Of a stretch of 64,000 bases of DNA, positions 11,547 to 21,991 are shown one piece after another. Below the pieces are notes generated by a model. It ran no database searches. It worked only from the letters and a program-made list of their open reading frames with translations, and was not told the DNA's origin. Source of the stretch: Lichenostomus cassidix (lineage: Eukaryota > Chordata > Aves > Passeriformes > Meliphagidae); the NCBI GenBank assembly GCA_008360975.2, contig CM039182.1, forward strand, positions 27,711,566 through 27,775,565, given 5' to 3'. How positions within the stretch are numbered: position 1 is the stretch's first letter; every line of letters starts with the position of its first letter. A program made the position numbers and the translations under genes.

Positions 11547-14500
11547 AGAATAGTTCAGGAAAACTCCTGATAGGGCATTTAGATCTCTGTCTTCCACCAA
11601 GTGGATTTAAATTTGAATTTTCCCCAAGAAACTGGAGTTGGCTGCAAACTGTCAGTAGATGGGGGCTGTCTTGGAAAAACAAGATAGAGATAAGTCTCTT
11701 TCGACTGCCATCCTGATAGATTTACTAGGAGTTTAAGTCATGCAGTTATACAGAGGTCCTGTCTGATAAAAAGGCAGACAGAGTGGTCATAAACTTTCAT
11801 TACAGAATAAAAGAGAATAGGTCTGGATTCAGCCATAGCTGTGTGGCTGAGACTCGTGAGTTTAAGTATTCTGCCACATCCTTTTAACAGTACCTCACTA
11901 ACAGAACAAAAGTTGATTTCCCATGTATTCCTTGCTGAACTTCAGTTGGCATGTCCTGCCTGTCATGCACAAGGACCTTTGTTTTAGGTTTCCTTATTTA
12001 AACTAGTAAGGAGTAAGTGGAGGCAGGGAGGGAGGATGCAGGGAGAGCTTTGACTTATGGTCCCCTGAAATAAGTTTTGGAGGAATTTATCTTATTCTGT
12101 GGAAAACTACGAGGAAGAACATCAAGCTTAGAGTTCAAAGCTGGGCACTAAGCAGGTTGCCCATATCTAAGTACTCACACTTGCCTTAGGTGCTGAACCA
12201 AAGTTAATGACAAGAGACCTGTGGCCCCTTTGAAATCTATATCTTGCTATGAACTCCACTGTGGAGTGAGACTTTTTCAGCTTGCACACTGGATTGTGCA
12301 GAAGAAAGAAATGTAATCAACTCCTGGCCTCTGTGCATGTTCAAACACGTTCCCCCTTTCCCTCCCTGATGTATAGTTGTCACAGTGTAAACATTCTGCT
12401 AAATATTTCCTCCACCTGCTTCGAACAATTAAGGAATCATCTCTTAACAGGAAAAATAAATGTACCAAATGTCACAATGCCTCAGGGGGATCGAAAATGA
12501 TAAAACAAATGTTGTAACATTCTATTTTTGATCCAAAGGTAAACGAAAGAAATGATGTGTGTACGTGTGTATACACATAGATTCACTCTATTGGTCATGT
12601 AATCCATCACTGAGGCTGTTGGTTAAGGGATAAATTACAGTTCCAACATATTTTCCAAACATTTAAACCTTTCTCATAAAATTATTTTGGGCTGAAAAAT
12701 ATCTTCTGCTCGTTCTCAAGCCAGGTCTCGGAAGTGAATTTTCTTGGAAGGTTTCATAAAAAAATATGTTCAGTGGTTTTATTTTCACATAATAACTTTG
12801 AAATACATTAGTTGACATTTTCCAGATGCACTTTTGTGCTCATGAGCTGAAAAGAAACCCTTATTCAGGAGATGGAATAGGTGGAAAAAAAGAAGAGAAA
12901 TTTTTACCTTTAACCCTTCTTATTGTTATATGAGATTTTTTTTTTTTCCTGATAGAAACACTCCAAGTTTTTTTAAGCATAAATCTGCTCACTTATATTG
13001 TCCCCTTTTGATAGGGGTAAATTCTGTAAGAAAGTATCGATCAGTTCTTTCTAGTAAAGAATATGTTTGGGTTTTTTTCCCCAGGAAATTAGGTCTAGAC
13101 TAACTAGGTCTTTCACCGGTGCAATGCATAGGAGGTGGTTCAAAGAGGACAGAGGAAAGAAATGCCTCACTGTTTTCCCCTTCAGAGCTTCCAGGAAGTG
13201 GTCTTTTGAATTAGAGATGAAACAGGAGATTTGTGGAGAGCTCAAGCTCTGGATCATGTGTGGATGTCTAAGGAATTCAGATTGCTATTTAGAGATTTAG
13301 AAATCTCCTGGAGACCAAAAAAATGAGGGCTAGTTCTTGGCATTCCTCAGAACCTTGTAACAAAGATATTTGTTACTGCTCTTTGTCATAATCAACCTGC
13401 TAATTTATAAGATATGTATATTGCTTTGTGATATTACACTCTCAGCTGTTTAGAGGGAAGCCTGTGTACATTCTTACTGCTTCCTTGATGCCTACTTTTG
13501 TGTCCAGGTTTCACACTATCAGCTAGCCCTGGGACAGAAAGAAACTATCCATAACAATCTCTGTGTGGACATCTCAAACTAATCTCAACATGAAATAACT
13601 GAAAAATCATTTGACTTGCAGGCTTCAATTAATTTCTAGATCCATTGTGATTTTATCAGGCAGCTTAGGATATGTTTGAATTAGTGTTGCAAGGGTTAAA
13701 TGCAAACTCTTGAAGGGTCTTTTGGAGTATTGACCTGCACCAACCTCCAAAATGCTGTGGCTACACTGCTGCTTATGGTCCTAATGTGATAGAAAAGCCA
13801 GCTCAGGCAATTCTATGCTCCACTGCAGTCTGCGCCCTAGACATGCACTGCCTGCTTCTAAAATAAGTGCAAGAGGAATAGCAGGGATTTTGTGAGGATA
13901 AATACATGAATGATTATAGGATCCACAGTTATGCTGAGCCATAAGCCTGCCTAGACAGAATAGAAGGAGATGCAGTCCTGCAGAGTGGGAGTGTACAATA
14001 TTGTTGATGCAGTGGCCTTCCTTTTTGGTGCTGCTTCTGGCTAATAGCATTTAAGCTGCTGACATCTGAATCAATAACTAGTTATCCCTTTTCAGAAAGG
14101 AGATCATTTGATAATGGAAATGACAATGAAAGCAAAGGTGGACTCATCTGGCAAAACTAAAGCATTCTTTTCAGTGGCATTAGCAGAACTCTCTGATCTC
14201 TTTCCTCAGTCTCCAAACTTTCTGCTCCTGTTCTCAAAAGACAGCCTTTTCCTCAGTGCTCTGCTTAAACACTGACAGGACTTTTTAGATGTCAGGCTTG
14301 ATTATCTTATCTGTTCAGAGTACTTTATCAATCTGTCTTATTTTCATGAAGAAGGTAAATAAATTAATACTTGGTAACATGTAGGCTTCTCTACCAAAGA
14401 GCATGTTCCTTATGCACATGCTGGACTCTGATATTTAATGATTTTGAATCTGTATACTTAAGAATGAGATCAAAAAATGGAAAAATAACCACTGGATTTA

Positions 14501-15494
14501 AAAGTGTCCAATTAAAAGCTCTTGTACCCCCAGCATTGTCTAGTAATCTCCCACTGAAATCAACAAAAGTCTTTGGCTTCACAGAACTTGTACATAGTCC
14601 ATATGAATTACGTAGCCATTTCTATATTTACAGTTTGAGTTAAACTTAGGGCCATAGTAGATTCCAAAAGGGCAGGAAGGGACAATTGATACTGGAAAAA
14701 AAAGTGCAAATATTGGTGCAACTGAAGGCCTATTTCTGTTGAAACCATTTAGAAAGGGGAGCAGAACAATGTAATGAAATATATGAAGATTTCATTGTGA
14801 ACTTTACTACAGTATCAGGTTGCAGCAGCAGTTAAAGTACTTTTTCTGGGTATTGTTGGCACAGTATCAGATTTTTAATACAGAGTTCTAAAGAGGATGG
14901 AAAAACTTAAGTGTCTTGATATTTTAGGATGCATTACTACATGCACTTCAGCCTCTTCCTCACAGATTTGGCTCATTTTTCTGAAGCTTTAAATAGCTAA
15001 AAAATGGCTTTCCTATGTTGCCCTGATATTCTATTATATTCTGTTCTTTCTTTCTGGCATGTATAATATAGTGTAATGACATCACATCCATTAAATCTGT
15101 CTCTCTTGCTTTCAGAAACTTGTTTAAGGTTAACTGAGGCACAGGGGTTCTATTTCATGTATTTGATGCTATTTAAACTGCAGAGCTCTAATTCATAATG
15201 CCTTTAAAACAATGAAAGGATAACCAGTAGAAGGGTCACTGAAGCTGATACAGGGCTTCTGCATTAACAATACTCTATATTTTATATATGATCAAAACAC
15301 TTTTCATTTCCTGAACTCTTCATATTGCCAGGGAATACAATCCATACTTCATTCCCTTCTTTATAAGGGCTGATGATTTGATAATAAGTAAATTGAATTT
15401 AATATTAATGCCCTTGTTAACTACCTGAGAAGTGACACCTACAGTACTTCTCATCATGAATCTTTTCTTAAACAGACGATGAACTTGGATGAAC
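11547..15494. other. Non-coding DNA, no gene seen
   Basis: The frames of 60 to 90 codons overlap on opposite strands (for example 12277-12500, 13051-13300, 14371-14643), typical of chance. A segment at 12150-12260 with CTAAGTACTC and TTAGGTGCTG vaguely recalls old amniote repeats, but the match is too weak to call. T-runs occur near 12939-12948. Confidence 0.55.
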
Positions 15495-15581
15495 ATTATA
15501 TATGTATATGTATATGTATATATATATACACATATATATGTATGTACATGCATATATACATACATAAATATGTACACACAT
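15495..15581. repeat. Alternating TA/TG microsatellite
   Basis: About 87 bases of nearly unbroken purine-pyrimidine alternation are built from TATATG, TATATA, CATATA and TACATA units. The block contains local palindromes such as ATGTACAT. Such DNA can extrude cruciforms or adopt non-B forms. The Tyr/Ile/Cys-rich open frames across 15320-15686 are this repeat read as protein, not genes. Confidence 0.85.
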
Positions 15582-18500
15582 AGAATCATAATCCAAGAAA
15601 TACAGTATGAAAAGACTGATTAAGTGTAATGTTGTCATAAAACTGCTGCTATTAATTATATAATTGCTTTTTTTCCACATCTCCATTGATGGACTAGCTA
15701 AAAAAGTGAAAATTGCAACATTTTCCCTCTAAAAGGTCCACAGAGAACAAACCAGCTCATGAATAACATATTTCTAAAAATGCTATTATGCATACTAAAT
15801 CTGATTTGAAAATGTCAGATGAAGATCATATATTTATGAGCTTCAGACAGGTAAAAGTACTGTGTAAGCATTGAGATTGAGGTGGTTCCTTTCCATGCTA
15901 TTGTCTTGAATTTTTTTGTGCTCACATATTAGACATGATGTTGCCTCAGCCCAAAGCTGGACATGTTCCAGATAAGATCTCTTTTTCTCTTGCTTGCAAG
16001 AAAAAGAGGTAATAACTTTTGACATCTGGAGAAGCTACGTAGTGTTGCCTTTTTGTTTTGTTTCATTTTGGGGTGGGAGCAGGGAGGGAAGAAGGGTTAT
16101 TTATTTGTGAATTTTTGTTTAAATTTTTCTTCTTTTTTTTCCCGCCCGAAACTAGCAAGAAAGTAGATTTCCACCAAAGTTTTACATGAAAACCCTTCGT
16201 TTCAACTGACCTTTCATTATAATTGCAGAAATATTCATTTAAAATTCTTTTTTTACTGAAAAGTAGTCCTAAAAATTATTTATTTAATAAAGATCCTTTA
16301 ATTTCTAGCCTTTTCTTCATGTTTTAACCCTGATTTTATTTTTCTTCCTTTTCTCTCCATTTTACTGGTTAAATAAAAATAATAGCCTGCATAGTGGAGA
16401 TGAAATTTAAATTAAAATTACTATCTATTTAAAAGGCTTTTAAAACCCTCCAAAATCATAGGGAAAACATAGTATAATAAAAAATGTACAAGTTGTTGTT
16501 GTGGGTTTTTGTTCCCAGACAGCTTTTTTCTTCAGAAATGGGCATGAATCATGGTAAGTTTTTTAGTAGCAGTAATCAGAAGGCTTTGCAACTGAAACCA
16601 GTCAAATTATGGCTTCTAAATGTAGATTTTTTTTGGTTAAATGTTTAGTATAGCCATTCGGGAAACATAATGTTGTTTGCTGCTGACTAGCACAGATTGA
16701 AAGTATTTTTCAGTCTCGATGTTGAGTTGTCTAAGAACCTCTGTTTATATTGCATCCTATTTATGCAAGAAAATGAACTTCATTTTGAAGCTAGTGTCTT
16801 TGAAGTAGAGGATAATGTGCACCACATGGATTCTGTCTGCAATATCAGCTGAGTTTGTAGAGAAAAGCAGTGGTAGAAACAGCAATGTTCAAACAATCTC
16901 ACACAACCATATCTTTATTCTATACTGGTACAACTCTATGGATTAGAGGTGTGACAATTTACCTAACTGTTATACGAATGTAAGTCTTAATAACTTTCTG
17001 GAATTGTATCTGTTAAATCTCTAAATAGGGGGACCAACTTGTTTTTTCAGAAATGTAATTTGTGACTGCTTGCTACTTTTTCATTTCTGATAAAAATGAT
17101 GACAAAATAATCCCATTCAAAAAGTTGGTCCTAAAATTCTATTACAAAAATCTTTCTCTGGTAAAATTCCAGAGAGACTGAATTCCTCTTGGTCCTAGGG
17201 AACGAGATTTGCCTTGTGATTCTTGAAACAAACCCTAGTTTGAAGTAAACTTATGAGCACATGGGCTGACCTAGTGTGTGACATTGCATGTGTTTGAACA
17301 GTGCTTTTCTCAAGGTGCACAAAATCTACCAACCTGGCAATGACTCTGGGGTGTATAAAGGCAGACTTTCATGCTTTGGAGTACAATGCACTTGTATCAA
17401 CATCAGGTTCACATCTGCCCATCTCTACTGACAATGTCATATAAGTTTGCTGAATGATTTAAAGGTAGAATTTCTGAATGGAAGAGTGGAATCTAAGAGA
17501 AGTTCTTGTACTTCAAGAAGTACAGGGATAATCAGGGATGCGTGGCTACATCACTGATTATTTCATTATTTTACACAAAGGATTTACTGTTTTCACAGAA
17601 TATTCTTGCCCGTAACACTAGACTATTGCACAGTGGAGACTCCTCTTCCTTGCATTTTTCACAGATTTCCAATGGATTTAAGTACAGCAGTATATTATTA
17701 AATAGAGATGGGATACACATTTAGGCAATGCTCAGAAAGTTTACTATTATTATCATTCTCCTTGGCAAAGCATTCAACTAGGTCATCTAATACTCTCCCA
17801 GGCAATTGTCAAGGATGGTTTGGAAGATAGTTGGACTGAAGATGGACCTAGTAGTTTGTACAATAGCTGTGGAAAAGGGTTTAGCTGTATTATCTTATTA
17901 ACCAATAGGTTCTTTACTTTAAGTAATTTGTTGAGCTTATGAATTAATACAATTTTAAACCCAAGTCTTCTAAATCTTTGAAAAATATCCTATTTGTGGG
18001 CCATTCTTTATTTTGCTTGTGATTGCTCCGTACAGGAGGTTTTCTCTCTTTTTAGAGTTCTAAATCTACAGTCATTTACTTTCGAAATTAATCAAGTCTC
18101 TGAATAATCATATCTTAGTCAAAGTGTATGTAAGGTTTTGCCTGAATAGCATTTACCAGGATTCAGTGAATAGACTGTGAAGTCCTTGGGACACAGTTTT
18201 TTTTCTTATTTTTATGCTTTCACTTTACTGGGTGGATTTTCTAACAATTTCAGCTTGTCCTCGAGAATACAGGTGCTCTCTAAGCCTGAAAATACATTCC
18301 TCACTATTCACTCTTGCTCTTGAGTATTTCCGATGCAACCAGATTGAAATGTGCTTCTGATATTGAGTGTCCTGGCTTCCTAACATTTTTTTTAAAGGGT
18401 CATTCACTTTACTGAGAGTTTGCAACTGAATGAAAAATTCACGGTATTTGATTTTTGCATTCTCACATGCTAAAAGGAGAGTGAAGTACAAAATTATCTT

Positions 18501-19831
18501 CTTCTTAGAACTTAAAAATTACCATGTCAGGATTGAATTACAGACATGATGAAGAGATGCATCTTATCCAAATGAAACATATATATGCTAGTTAATATTA
18601 GTATACCAAGAAGAAGCCAAGAAGATTTTCAGAAATACTCAGCATCTAAATCTTGATAATTTTCAAGACATGGTTATCTCCTGTCTAGTGCTATAATGAC
18701 AAAACATTTTTAAGAGTCGATATCTCCCTGCCTTAATGGGAGCAGGTGAATGAACATGTTTGGAAATCTAGTTCACTACTGTAATGGAAGGAGAATGGGA
18801 GATTAGATGTCTTCAAATGCAAGTGTATTTTTTAGAACCCTGAAATAGCTCAAACCTGTCTCATTTGTGTATATTTCAAACATCTGTGTTGCAGAAAGAT
18901 TGCGGTGCTCTCAAAAGGGCAGGTATGACATCCAAAACTACAGGTGAAAAACCATGATTCCATTAGCTAACATCAGTAATCTCATTTGTCACCAATTATT
19001 ATTTAACTTCATAAATCTTTGAGGATTTTGCAAGTAAAGCTCATGCAGCTTTGAAGCTGGTTTTTTGGTTTTTTTTTTTTTTAATCTGATTATTCACAGC
19101 TTGCTAATTTGTAATTGGACTTCTACAACTCAAAAACCTCTAGATTTCAGAAAAACTAATTTATCTTTTCTTGGTTTAATTGTGGTATTCACACTCAAAA
19201 CTGTGGAGTGAGATTGCTTCTAGTGGGTTGTATGCAGTGTTCTGGAACTAATAAAATATATTATTGATTGCTTAATGAAAAGCACCATGTTCATACAAAT
19301 TTACTGTGGCTGAGGATGGATACAACAGCTACTACTTACTCTGTTTGGAGGATCACCTGCAATTTTACTTGGGTCTATTTCTGCATATCAAGTGTGCTTT
19401 TAAATTAAGTTATGGTTGCCTACAGGGCACTATATTGGGTGGCTCCATTAAGGTGCCCTTATACTTTTCCTTCCATGCAGTGCTACCCGTTGCTTTTAAT
19501 TTAGCTTAAGATCATCAAAATTAATTATGATAGAGTGTATTAAAAGTTGAAATAGCAAATCAAGGAGTTTTATTAAGTGCCCTTTAGATTTCCTCATGTG
19601 TTTAGTGGTTTTAGCTTTTTATTTGCTCATCACAGTCTGATTCCTTGTGATTACTATGAAAAAGATCAGTAAGTAAAAGAGAACAAAAATGTCTGACTAT
19701 GGGGGTAATAACTACAACTCTAATTTCTGAGCTGGATTTGATATCCCTACCAGCCAAAAGAAATGTACAACTGTTCTAGTAGTTGAGGTGATTGCTTATA
19801 GCTGCCCTTTCTTCATTGAGATGTTTGGTGA
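15582..19831. other. AT-rich non-coding DNA, no gene seen
   Basis: The left edge (ATAGAATCATAATCC at 15590-15604) could be a very decayed CR1 terminus in minus orientation, but nothing further supports it. The rest shows A/T-runs (16133-16140, 19069-19082) and small frames of up to 88 codons (18225-18491, minus) without recognisable domains. CpG is rare. Confidence 0.55.
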
Positions 19832-20205
19832 ATGCACTTGGGAGCAAAGCAGTGGCTGTATTTTAGGCATGTGAAAATGCTGCTGGTCTCCCTCCATCAT
19901 CCTAATGGCAAAACTTCCAGTGTCAGTGGCGAATACCAACAACTATCACTGCACTGTGATGAGTCTTGTGGTGGGGAAGAATCTCCCCCACTGTCTGCCA
20001 GACATGATCCAGCATGCCTGCTCAGGACAGGTTTTATTGGGATTTTTTTGATGCACAGTTGCTGGGGACAGGAGTACACCTCCCCAGATGTCCCCTGGGG
20101 CTTGTTTCTGTATGGTGCTGGTTACTGTCCCAGGGCATGGACTCTGTGAGGTTCACCTAGGCACAAGCTCCTGATGGGATCCTAATCTATTTGGTGCCCA
20201 AATGG
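19832..20205. repeat. GC-rich, CpG-poor block; possible old LTR or unknown repeat
   Basis: Hand counting gives about 51% G+C over 19861-20160, against clearly AT-rich flanks, yet I find only one CpG there. That combination fits an old, methylated, decayed repeat better than a promoter. At its right edge TTTGGTGCCCAAATGG (20190-20205) vaguely resembles a retroviral tRNA-primer site, which would make the block the end of an LTR. A 105-codon plus-strand frame spans 19832-20149 and shows no known domain. Neither LTR ends nor a target duplication were confirmed, so this is a suggestion only. Confidence 0.3.
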
Positions 20206-20654
20206 ATCATTAATTCTGTCATTCTAGTTCACACCTTATAAACCTTTAGCTTCCTATGAAAGCAGAGCAAATTTCTTCCTACAAATGCTTCAGTTGACTC
20301 AGTCCTCTGCATCTGCTGCATCTTCATCTGTGTCTTACTGCCTGGCTGCTCAAGCTGTAAGAACTCAGGGTGGGATGCAACTGCAGTTAGAGAATAAGAT
20401 CTGGCGTTCATTAGAGACATTGTAAGTATGAAGCTCCACACATGAGACTGTAATACCCACACTGAATTCCAGACCTAAGGACATAATTAACAATATGATC
20501 TCAGGCAAACAAGCCATCTACAAAACTCAACCTGGAAAAGATCCTGCATGTGGTTCAGCAAACTATCATGTATTCATTTTTCTCATTTTGTAAAGCCATA
20601 TATTTTTAAGTGAAAAGACATTATAGCCACCTATAATCACCTTCAGCCTTAAAA
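20206..20654. other. Unique sequence left of the mitochondrial insertion
   Basis: No mitochondrial tRNA, ND6 or cytochrome b sequence was recognised here, so the nuclear mitochondrial copy seems limited to the control region. A 77-codon minus-strand frame (20229-20462) shows no known domain. Confidence 0.5.
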
Positions 20655-21130
20655 TATCAACGCCCATTATATTACCCCAGGTAATACTTTCAGTACTATA
20701 CTCATTAATATGTAGATGTACATATTCTTATTAACCATAGTCTACTTTCAGACAATTAATAGTCTAATGACCAACAGAAAAACCACAATACCTGTGCTTC
20801 AACCATTCCGTTGAAATAAAACACATAACAATCTCTGCTAAACACGACAGTGCTCGAACACATGTCCTGAATGGACTCAGGTCAAATCAGCTCCTCATTT
20901 CTAGATGTACCTGTTGACAAAGTATCAGGTTATCTATCAGTTGTGCTCCTCAGGTGAAATCATCAACCCACCGCATACAAGACCCCACATGCACTAGCTT
21001 CAAAATCATTATTTCTTTCTCAACTCATAGCGCAACTTGCTCCTTTGTATCCCTGGCTCACAAGTCAAGGCCAACATACTACAAATCAAAGAATGTAATC
21101 CATTAATTTATTTCACAGCCACAGCTCTTT
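20655..21130 (+). pseudogene. Nuclear copy of the mitochondrial control region (NUMT)
   Basis: The segment reads as a decayed avian mitochondrial control region in the usual published orientation. The clearest part runs from TACCTGTTGACAAAGTATCA (about 20908) through GGTTATCTATCAG, then CTCAGGTGAAATCATCAACC, CACCGCATACAAGACCCC, ACTAGCTTCAAAATCATT, CATAGCGCAACTTGCTCC and CCCTGGCTCACAAGTCAAGG. These blocks follow the same order as the avian central conserved domain, the last corresponding to the D-box ('CCTCTGGTTCCT...GTCAGGGCC'). To the left, GTCCTGAATGGACT and the ATGTACAT-containing stretch fit the variable domain I. In mitochondria this region controls replication and transcription; in the nucleus it is inert. 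Both ends are approximate, and flanking mitochondrial genes are not seen. A repeat library artefact is unlikely because several ordered blocks match. Confidence 0.82.
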
Positions 21131-21920
21131 TGAGGTAAAAGAGAATGACAAAAATAGTTTCACATGGATGATACAATTCTGGGTGATTGTAATATCCTTT
21201 TTGCAAAACTAAGTTGCCCTCAGTGTTTCAAATCCTCCCTTTTTTCTAGTTAAGTTTTGTTTGGATTCACTTTTCTTCATATTATACCTTTTCCTGTCAG
21301 ATGAAACTTTCACTGATTATCAGAAATACTATTTTCCATATAACGAGCAAGTTATCGCCAGGTCATTTGTCAAATCAACCAAATGGGCTGTGCTTTTTCT
21401 GTCTTTCACACAGCGAGGTATATTTTGAGGACTGCATCATTACATCTTTCCAGAATACTTTCCAATTCCTTGATATCTTTTTAGAATTACAGATATTAAT
21501 TCTGGACACAGAATTCCAGTAATGGTGCCATTAATGCTGTCTTACCACTTTTATCATGTTCCCTTGCTTGCAAATCAATTAAGGATCATGTCAGCTCACT
21601 GAAGGAAATCAGGTTCAACTGCTCATCTACCATTATAGTAATTTGTTATCAATCTGGAGACAGAATCATTGCTCTTTACAATAGCCTTTCTCATCATACA
21701 AATAGTCCTTGTTTCTAGATAGAAGTCCTTGCACTTGGCTGCAATAAAACCTATGTTTAGATCTGAACTGACCTCTGCAAGTGATCCAAGTCACTCTGTA
21801 CAACTGACCTGTTCTCTGTATTATTTACCATTCCACCAATAGGTCACATCCAGTTCTCTGATTAATTGAAAGTAAAAGGAAATAGATTTTTTTTTCTGTA
21901 TAAATTAGTTTAATGCATGA
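21131..21920. other. Non-coding DNA right of the mitochondrial insertion
   Basis: No gene or clear repeat was recognised. The right limit of the mitochondrial insertion may lie slightly inside this interval, since the TTTCACAGCCACAGCTC stretch (21113-21129) is ambiguous. A 73-codon plus-strand frame (21301-21522) has no known domain. Confidence 0.5.
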
Positions 21921-21991
21921 GGCCATGACCCAAAGCCCATTAGACTCACTGAAAGAATTTCTATTGAATTTGGGAAGCTTTAGGTTCTGAG
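21921..21991. repeat. Ancient amniote palindromic-type repeat fragment
   Basis: GGCCATGACCCAAAGCCCAT followed by CACTGAAAG, then CTATTGAATTTGGGAAGCTT and TAGGTTCTGAG, resembles an old dispersed repeat common in turtles, crocodilians and birds. That repeat is near-symmetric and pairs 'CCAAAGCCCATTGAAGTCAA' with its own complement. The inverted symmetry can still be traced (CCAAAGCCCA against TGGGAAGCTTTAGG). Its precise family is not certain to me. Confidence 0.4.

Noticed and set aside
12120..12260. CTAAGTACTC and TTAGGTGCTG, recalling an old repeat
   Set aside because: No ordered set of blocks; could be chance.
15582..15640. Possible CR1 terminus (ATAGAATCATAATCC)
   Set aside because: Only the first 15 or so bases fit; the following sequence does not continue as CR1.
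15320..15686. Two Tyr/Ile/Cys-rich minus-strand frames
   Set aside because: They read through the alternating TA/TG tract.
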